DNA of 64,000 nucleotides from Acanthaster planci (Eukaryota; Echinodermata; Asteroidea; Valvatida; Acanthasteridae), in the NCBI RefSeq assembly GCF_001949145.1, contig NW_019091399.1:1393349-1457348 (forward strand). Direction: 5' to 3'. This document shows, in pieces, positions 61,101-64,000 of the stretch; position 1 is the first letter of the stretch, and the number at the start of each line of letters is the position of its first letter. A program made the translations under genes and the position numbers. The notes under the pieces were generated by a model that saw only the letters and a program-made list of their open reading frames with translations, was not told where the DNA came from and did no database searches.

Positions 61101-61351
61101 GGGAAAGCCCAAATTGTATGTCTTGTGGAGTCATCAATGATGTTTTTACCTCCTCCCCGTCCCCTCCATCCGTCTATTTACTTACTTTCTCTGATGTTGT
61201 CCCAATCAATGCCACTGAAGAAGGGGTGGTTCTTGAAGTCTTCCAGCCCGTTGATGCCCAGACGCTGATCGGCGCTGCATATTAGCTTCCCAATCAGGTC
61301 CATGGCTTCGTCTGACACATCATCAATATCAGGCGGGAAGGCAAACTGGTC
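36122..61351 (-). CDS. CDC42BPA: Myotonic dystrophy kinase-related Cdc42-binding kinase (MRCK), N terminus missing
   Basis: Thirty-one exons are in view, from 61351 down to the TAA at 36124-36122. They total exactly 1,416 codons with stop, and phase agrees at every junction outside the gap. Domain order is kinase C-lobe, AGC tail, long coiled coil, C1, PH, citron homology (CNH), CRIB, Ser/Pro-rich tail. This order is unique to the MRCK family (CDC42BPA/B/G; Drosophila Genghis Khan). The family are Ser/Thr kinases that bind Cdc42-GTP and phosphorylate myosin light chain phosphatase and LIMK to drive actomyosin contraction at the cell cortex. Human MRCKalpha has ~1,730 residues, so about 300 N-terminal residues (beyond 64000) plus one exon in the gap at 47848-48634 are missing. 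Vertebrates have three paralogues, so the symbol stands for the single invertebrate orthologue. Introns carry at least five transposon-like insertions. The gene is convergent with NOP53. Confidence 0.96.
37613..38209. mobile_element. TTAA-flanked piggyBac-like MITE, copy A
   Basis: 597 bp with TTAA at each end. Immediately inside are inverted termini CCACTTGCTGCCGGG (left) and CCACTTCCTGCCGAG (right, on the minus strand). The copy at 40771-41355 is homologous along its whole length and in the same orientation. TTAA target duplication with CC-starting inverted ends is the piggyBac layout. No transposase is encoded. It lies in the MRCK intron between the CRIB and tail exons. Confidence 0.8.
38742..38806 (-). 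other. G-rich, quadruplex-prone stretch in MRCK intron
   Basis: The plus strand is almost pure C/T, with C runs of 4-13. The minus strand, which is the sense strand of MRCK, therefore carries many runs of four or more G separated by 1-4 bases. This satisfies the usual G-quadruplex pattern several times over, in DNA and in the MRCK pre-mRNA. Confidence 0.75.
40543..40645 (-). CDS. CDC42BPA: MRCK exon: CRIB/p21-binding motif
   Basis: One 103-bp exon encodes [20 protein letters not shown] and then [13 protein letters not shown]. This fits the CRIB consensus ISxPxxFxHxxHxG, which binds GTP-loaded Cdc42 (or Rac). The acceptor is CTCCAAG; taking the AAAAG 8 bp further in would put the CRIB out of frame, so the frame fixes the choice. 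It ends in phase 0. TTAA-flanked repeats lie in the introns on both sides. Confidence 0.95.
40771..41355. mobile_element. TTAA-flanked piggyBac-like MITE, copy B
   Basis: 585 bp, homologous to 37613-38209 in the same orientation. TTAA flanks CCACTTGCTACTGGG on the left and CCACTTCCTGCCGGG (minus strand) on the right. Shared interior blocks include TGCTGACCTCTTTTCAATAG and GGTAATCCGCT-GCTCTAAATG. The two copies differ by many substitutions, so they inserted independently from a common source or duplicated long ago. It lies in the MRCK intron just before the CRIB exon. Confidence 0.8.
41653..45677 (-). CDS. CDC42BPA: MRCK exons: citron homology (CNH) domain
   Basis: Seven exons: 45677-45537, 44975-44652, 44371-44264, 43670-43590, 43045-42939, 42635-42536 and 41749-41653. 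Landmarks are [101 protein letters not shown] and WFQTIPIKG, then [13 protein letters not shown] is a beta-propeller used for protein and membrane contacts. For exon 44975-44652 the acceptor must be the CTGCAG before GCAGGG; the one 4 bp further in would hit a stop. The last exon ([14 protein letters not shown], then [10 protein letters not shown]) links CNH to CRIB. Confidence 0.95.
45773..45896. mobile_element. Short palindromic MITE in MRCK intron
   Basis: 124 bp. The left end TAGGCCGTGTCCGAA pairs with the right end, which reads TAAGGCTGCATCCGAA on the minus strand. An inner pair AGAGCTACGACTAGGTCT matches AGACCTAGACATAGCTCT. Non-coding; superfamily not assigned. Confidence 0.65.
46168..47669 (-). 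CDS. CDC42BPA: MRCK exons: PH domain
   Basis: Exons 47669-47465, 46863-46782 and 46384-46168. The family landmarks are [52 protein letters not shown] and [13 protein letters not shown]. The C-terminal helix is [18 protein letters not shown], with the invariant Trp of PH domains. In the family the PH domain works with C1 in membrane and cell-junction targeting. The end ([13 protein letters not shown]) leads directly into the CNH domain. Confidence 0.96.
47848..48634. other. Assembly gap inside MRCK, missing the second half of C1
   Basis: 787 N. The exons on each side both use phase 1, so the hidden coding length must be a multiple of 3. The missing part should be about 25-35 codons holding the last four zinc ligands of C1. 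Confidence 0.97.
48659..48830 (-). CDS. CDC42BPA: MRCK exon: first half of the C1 domain
   Basis: After a Pro/Val-rich lead-in ([13 protein letters not shown]), the frame gives the start of a C1 zinc finger: His, 12 residues, Cys, 2 residues, Cys, 13 residues, Cys ([31 protein letters not shown]). The remaining ligands (C-x4-H-x2-C-x7-C) must be in the next exon, which would lie in the adjacent N gap. The exon ends in phase 1 with GTCAGT as donor. In MRCK, C1 helps membrane targeting and takes part in autoinhibition with the distal coiled coil. Confidence 0.95.
49030..49445 (+). repeat. Dispersed repeat, copy B (MRCK intron)
   Basis: Related to 19560-19920 in the same orientation, sharing TTTCTTGACAAATGAGGG, TGTGATGTA, CATGAATATGCAAAT, CATAAAAAC and AAAATGAAAATTAAAAT in order. 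Relative to MRCK it is antisense. Confidence 0.55.
49505..49895. repeat. Degenerate repeat rich in TTCCATGAC / TTCCAGGAC words
   Basis: Begins near GGGGTTCCCACAG and ends near GACCTTGGGAATC, which are roughly inverted to each other. In between, words such as AACTTTTCCAGGACTTTCCA, TTTTCCATGACTTTCCATGA and TTTTCCATGACC recur. This looks like a decayed transposon of a type seen in many animals, but I cannot name the family. Confidence 0.4.
50897..51192 (-). CDS. CDC42BPA: MRCK linker micro-exons between coiled coil and C1
   Basis: Exon 51192-51145 (48 bp) encodes the acidic [16 protein letters not shown]. It has phase 0 on both sides and clean AG/GT borders. A second short exon is needed less strictly. 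The best reading is 50950-50897 (54 bp, phase 0/0), encoding the basic [18 protein letters not shown], with acceptor TTCGCCTTTTCGCAG and donor GTATTA. A nested alternative is 50940-50914 (27 bp, phase 0/0, donor GTAAGC), encoding DKWTETRAI in another frame. Because both short exons are symmetric, either can be skipped without a frameshift. This linker is poorly conserved in the family, so similarity cannot decide. Confidence 0.6.
51896..59698 (-). CDS. CDC42BPA: MRCK exons: long coiled-coil region
   Basis: Thirteen exons: 59698-59556, 58779-58663, 58531-58420, 57563-57423, 57155-57020, 56669-56559, 56234-56088, 55697-55494, 54841-54720, 54154-54049, 53623-53475, 52769-52663 and 51972-51896. 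They encode heptad-rich sequence of Leu, Glu, Lys and Gln with almost no proline. Family landmarks are [18 protein letters not shown] at the start, [40 protein letters not shown] (exon 54841-54720), [22 protein letters not shown] and [13 protein letters not shown]. In the family this region forms parallel dimers and higher oligomers that control kinase activity. The last exon ([18 protein letters not shown]) ends the coiled coil. Confidence 0.95.
52091..52362. mobile_element. Long palindromic MITE (~270 bp) in MRCK intron
   Basis: Paired inverted segments from outside in: GTCAAGACCAAAGATTATAT (left) against ATCTTTGGTCAAGAC (right); AATTCGGCCATAAAGGTGTT against AACAACGTTTTACGCGTATT; and GTTATCACCATGGGCGCCAT against ATGGCGCCCATGTGATAAC. 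The centre is CpG-rich. The element occupies the intron just downstream of exon 52769-52663. Confidence 0.75.
53796..53984. mobile_element. TTAA-flanked short element, different from the 590-bp pair
   Basis: 189 bp. TTAA stands at both ends, followed inward by CCGCTTCACGGCAGG on the left and CCCCTTCGCTACGGATG on the right (minus strand). The ends share CC-CTTC and a later CGG but are otherwise diverged. Fits a decayed piggyBac-like MITE of another family. In an MRCK intron. Confidence 0.5.
60306..61351 (-). CDS. CDC42BPA: MRCK exons: end of kinase domain and AGC C-terminal extension
   Basis: Exon 61351-61186 opens at [19 protein letters not shown], kinase subdomain X. It continues [11 protein letters not shown], with the conserved Arg of subdomain XI, then [13 protein letters not shown]. 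Exon 60468-60306 is the AGC tail: [12 protein letters not shown], then [10 protein letters not shown], then the hydrophobic motif FVGFSFT, whose Thr is the usual regulatory phosphosite. The ATP-binding and catalytic-loop exons (GxGxxG, HRDIKPDN, DFG) are not between 61352 and 64000, so they must lie further upstream. Junction phase between the two exons is 1. Confidence 0.95.
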
Positions 61352-64000
61352 CTGGATGGGAAAAACAGGGTTGGAGAGTTATTGGAAACATTTTGTTTCG
61401 TTGATCGTAACCATCCTGGATCCTTCATAATCTTGGTAGAGTTTGTAAGATTGTTTAAAGGATTGAGGAAAAAAGATACCAGTCACTATTACTTCACAAG
61501 GGACTTGACTTTTGGACAGCTAAAGCAAACACGATGGTTTCCTGTGTAGTGGAAGATTTGGGAAGATTCTCAAAGGTTCCTCGCCAGAATGTTTAGGGAG
61601 TAAGGGTAAATTCTAACATCACCACCATGACCACAACTGGTAAACATCCACAAAAAGTGCCAGTGAATATAATGGCAGGTCATTCTCAAAGAAGCCAAAA
61701 TAAAGGCTGCTGAACATCTACACAGTGGTTTCTCTCCATTTAGCCAGGTTAACGATGCCAAAAATACTGTACTACCTGCTTAATTGAGGGAATAAAAAAA
61801 TTGGGTTAAAATACCCAGTAAGGTACTACTGTTGGGCATGATTGATTGATCACCATCAATCTTGTTGCAATCTAGTTGCACTTCTAGCCCAATTTGTATG
61901 AAATCATGGACTTGATTTCTCTTTTTTTAAAACAATCTTCCACAATCGCCAAGTAGAAACAAGGCGATATGCTGATAGCAGAATTGTAAGCAAATTGAGT
62001 AACAAGATCAACAGCTTGTGCAAAGATCAAGCAATTGGGCAGACCGACCAATCGCTCCCAACAGCTCCATTTTTCTTGTTTTTATTTTGTTAATACGTAT
62101 TCCCGAGTTGCTTTTTCTATTTACTCCTTCATGAACTTAAGACCAACTCAGGGAAACATTAAATCAGATGCCATCCACACTTTGAGCCGTGTTCCAGACT
62201 TTGTCAGGAAAGGGATATATTTTAGACACTGTCCGTTTAATACTGTCACACGGCATTACACCATTTTCCCATCGTATCAGTCAAAATGCAGGTTTAATAA
62301 GGACCAACTGAGGCAAAAGTGTGAAAATTACGTTCAAGAAGAAAACTGGAAAAACTTTACAGAAAAAGATCTTATTGGCCATACATTGACCACAGAACCT
62401 TAGTGATTGCCCAATGACAAGCCAAAGACTGATCAACAGCCCTTTATGCAGTCTAGGTGTCTCATGTCTGTCTTAGAGTTAAAATCTAGCTTTTTTTTTT
62501 TTACTCTTCGGTTCCTTGTTGTAGTCAACATCACAATTGGGCCTCCACATTATCAACAGCCTCGTGTGAATATCAAATGTTATATAGAATATCACACTGC
62601 CACCTGATATGAGTACATGTATCTGGCTTTTCACAATTCAGTTCCCTCTATGGCAAGAATAATCCCCTTTCTAAAGTTGCCCCAAGATAATCCGTTTACC
62701 TCGATACCCATTTTGGCAGTATCTCTGATTGCAAAAAAATGGAGGTGGAATTTTCAGCGGAGCAGAAAGCCAAGCTTTCTACTTCAACATTCAAAATAAT
62801 GGTACATACATGTCAATGGGGAGCCCAGCCCAAATCAGCAAGATGAGGGGGGAATAGGGACAGACTACGCTGTAACCTAATGCCAGTGTGAAAAAAACCT
62901 AAGTCTTTGCATAATGCCTGCTAAACAGCCCACCCATGCATTCACATGCAGTCTGGATATCAGTATCACTGTTCCACCATTTCCACAGTATCTGGGGCAT
63001 GCACAACAAATGGGCCAGTGTCTGATGCACACAACAGTTTCACTATGCAACCATTCTCATGTTCAGAAATCAATTCTGAGAATCTTTCGCCTGTCAAGAG
63101 AGAGTGATTTTTGTTTCCTTTGGAAAAATACTCATTTCCCATCTGAGATCATCCCATATTCAGTTTCAACCGCTAAAACGATGCAATGAAAGAAACACAT
63201 CAGTGTCACATGTCATCTCATGGCATGTACCGGTACATGTAATAGATAAAATGTCAATTTATGGGGAAAAAAATTACTTGACAGCATTTTCCTGACAGTT
63301 TTGCCTTAGATAATTTTACATGTGCCAGTACATCATCCTGAACTGTACACAAACCCAGCAACTGGCAAAACAGAACAGTACTTGTCAAATTTCTATTATT
63401 TTTTAAGTTTCCTTTGTTAAAAACAAGCATTCGCTTCAGAAGCTAAACTGTTTCAAACTCAGCATTCAATTCAGTTAAATTTCCACCAGCAAAAGTCACG
63501 AACCCTAGAGTTGTCCATTTTTTTTTGGTAGGCAATGCCAGGGAAACTGCTCTGCCAAATTGCAAGATTGATGAGTTTTGTGATTTAGGGGGCTTTCAAA
63601 ATCTAAGCTTTGTCTATGTCCCGTGCTTCACTCAATTTTTAAATCCCTCACTTTGGGGTTTTCAGATCAAGGAACAGTCATGTCTTGCTGGAGCCGTATC
63701 AACATGTCTGTCCAGAAAACAATGAAACTATTTTCAAGAAGTTAGACGAGTACGTACAGGCCTGTAAGTGGTTTCACGGTGGGTAAAGATGCCCGAGACA
63801 GCAGCAGGGCCGAGATCTAGATAACAAGAAGTTTCCGAGCACAACCCTGCATACATGTACCGGTATGTAGTACTTTGCTAACTTCATCCTTTCATCATGC
63901 AGTATAAACCTCTAAAGTGCCTTTCAAAGTAAGGTTGATAATCTCTACTTTAAGCAATTTTTAATTGAAGTCTTTTCTTTAAGTTTGAAATCAGCTTCAC
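61352..64000. other. MRCK intron upstream of the first visible exon
   Basis: 2.6 kb in which no minus-strand frame matches any kinase subdomain, so the preceding exon lies past the window edge. Plus-strand open frames up to 122 codons (62035-62403) lack any known motif. TACATGTA words occur at about 62613, 63234 and 63852. Confidence 0.6.

Noticed and set aside
62035-62403. 122-codon plus-strand ORF antisense to an MRCK intron
   Set aside because: No recognisable family and no splice signals at its edges.
61352-64000. Search for the MRCK catalytic-loop and ATP-site exons
   Set aside because: No minus-strand frame shows HRDIKPDN, DFG or glycine-loop sequence, so these exons are placed outside the window.
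551-64000. Operons, CRISPR arrays or prokaryotic mobile systems
   Set aside because: The intron-exon structure and gene content are those of an animal genome; no direct-repeat/spacer arrays were seen.

Overview
The window is animal nuclear DNA. Its genes are split by spliceosomal introns (GT...AG) of about 0.1 to 3.4 kb, and the encoded proteins are close to vertebrate ones. Many short palindromic DNA transposons and a strong excess of the 8-mer TACATGTA suggest a marine invertebrate. An invertebrate deuterostome (amphioxus, hemichordate or echinoderm) is my best guess, but the species cannot be fixed from the sequence. Two assembly gaps (N) lie at 1-550 and 47848-48634.

Three conserved genes could be reconstructed exon by exon, with reading phase agreeing at every junction. 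(1) LRRC73 orthologue, minus strand, 14999 to 9392, four coding exons, 406 aa, with a long charged C-terminal tail. (2) NOP53/GLTSCR2 orthologue, plus strand, 18580 to 27302, thirteen coding exons, 442 aa; a nucleolar 60S ribosome-assembly factor with an exosome-helicase docking motif. (3) MRCK orthologue (the CDC42BPA/CDC42BPB family; Genghis Khan in flies), minus strand, 61351 to 36122. It has 31 coding exons in view and one more presumably lost in the second gap. It runs from the end of the kinase domain through the AGC tail, coiled coil, C1, PH, citron homology and CRIB domains to the stop. The first ~300 residues, most of the kinase, lie beyond position 64000. A lysine-rich terminal exon of an unidentified plus-strand gene may end at 1841.

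Layout: 551-1841 possible end of an upstream gene; 1842-9391 non-coding, with three different palindromic elements packed at 3888-4646; 9392-14999 LRRC73; 15000-18579 the shared upstream region of the divergent pair LRRC73/NOP53, with a hAT-like MITE; 18580-27302 NOP53; 27303-36121 the space between the convergent NOP53 and MRCK genes, probably mostly 3' UTRs, starting with a degenerate ~23-bp tandem repeat; 36122-61351 MRCK; 61352-64000 MRCK intron.

The three genes work in unrelated processes (unknown LRR protein, ribosome assembly, Cdc42-driven actomyosin control), so their adjacency implies no shared pathway. I found no previously undescribed multi-gene system. The most unusual items are a short MRCK linker exon with two in-phase splice forms in different reading frames, the tandem repeat in the NOP53 3' region, the density of palindromic and TTAA-flanked elements, and a G-rich quadruplex-prone stretch on the transcribed-sense strand of an MRCK intron.
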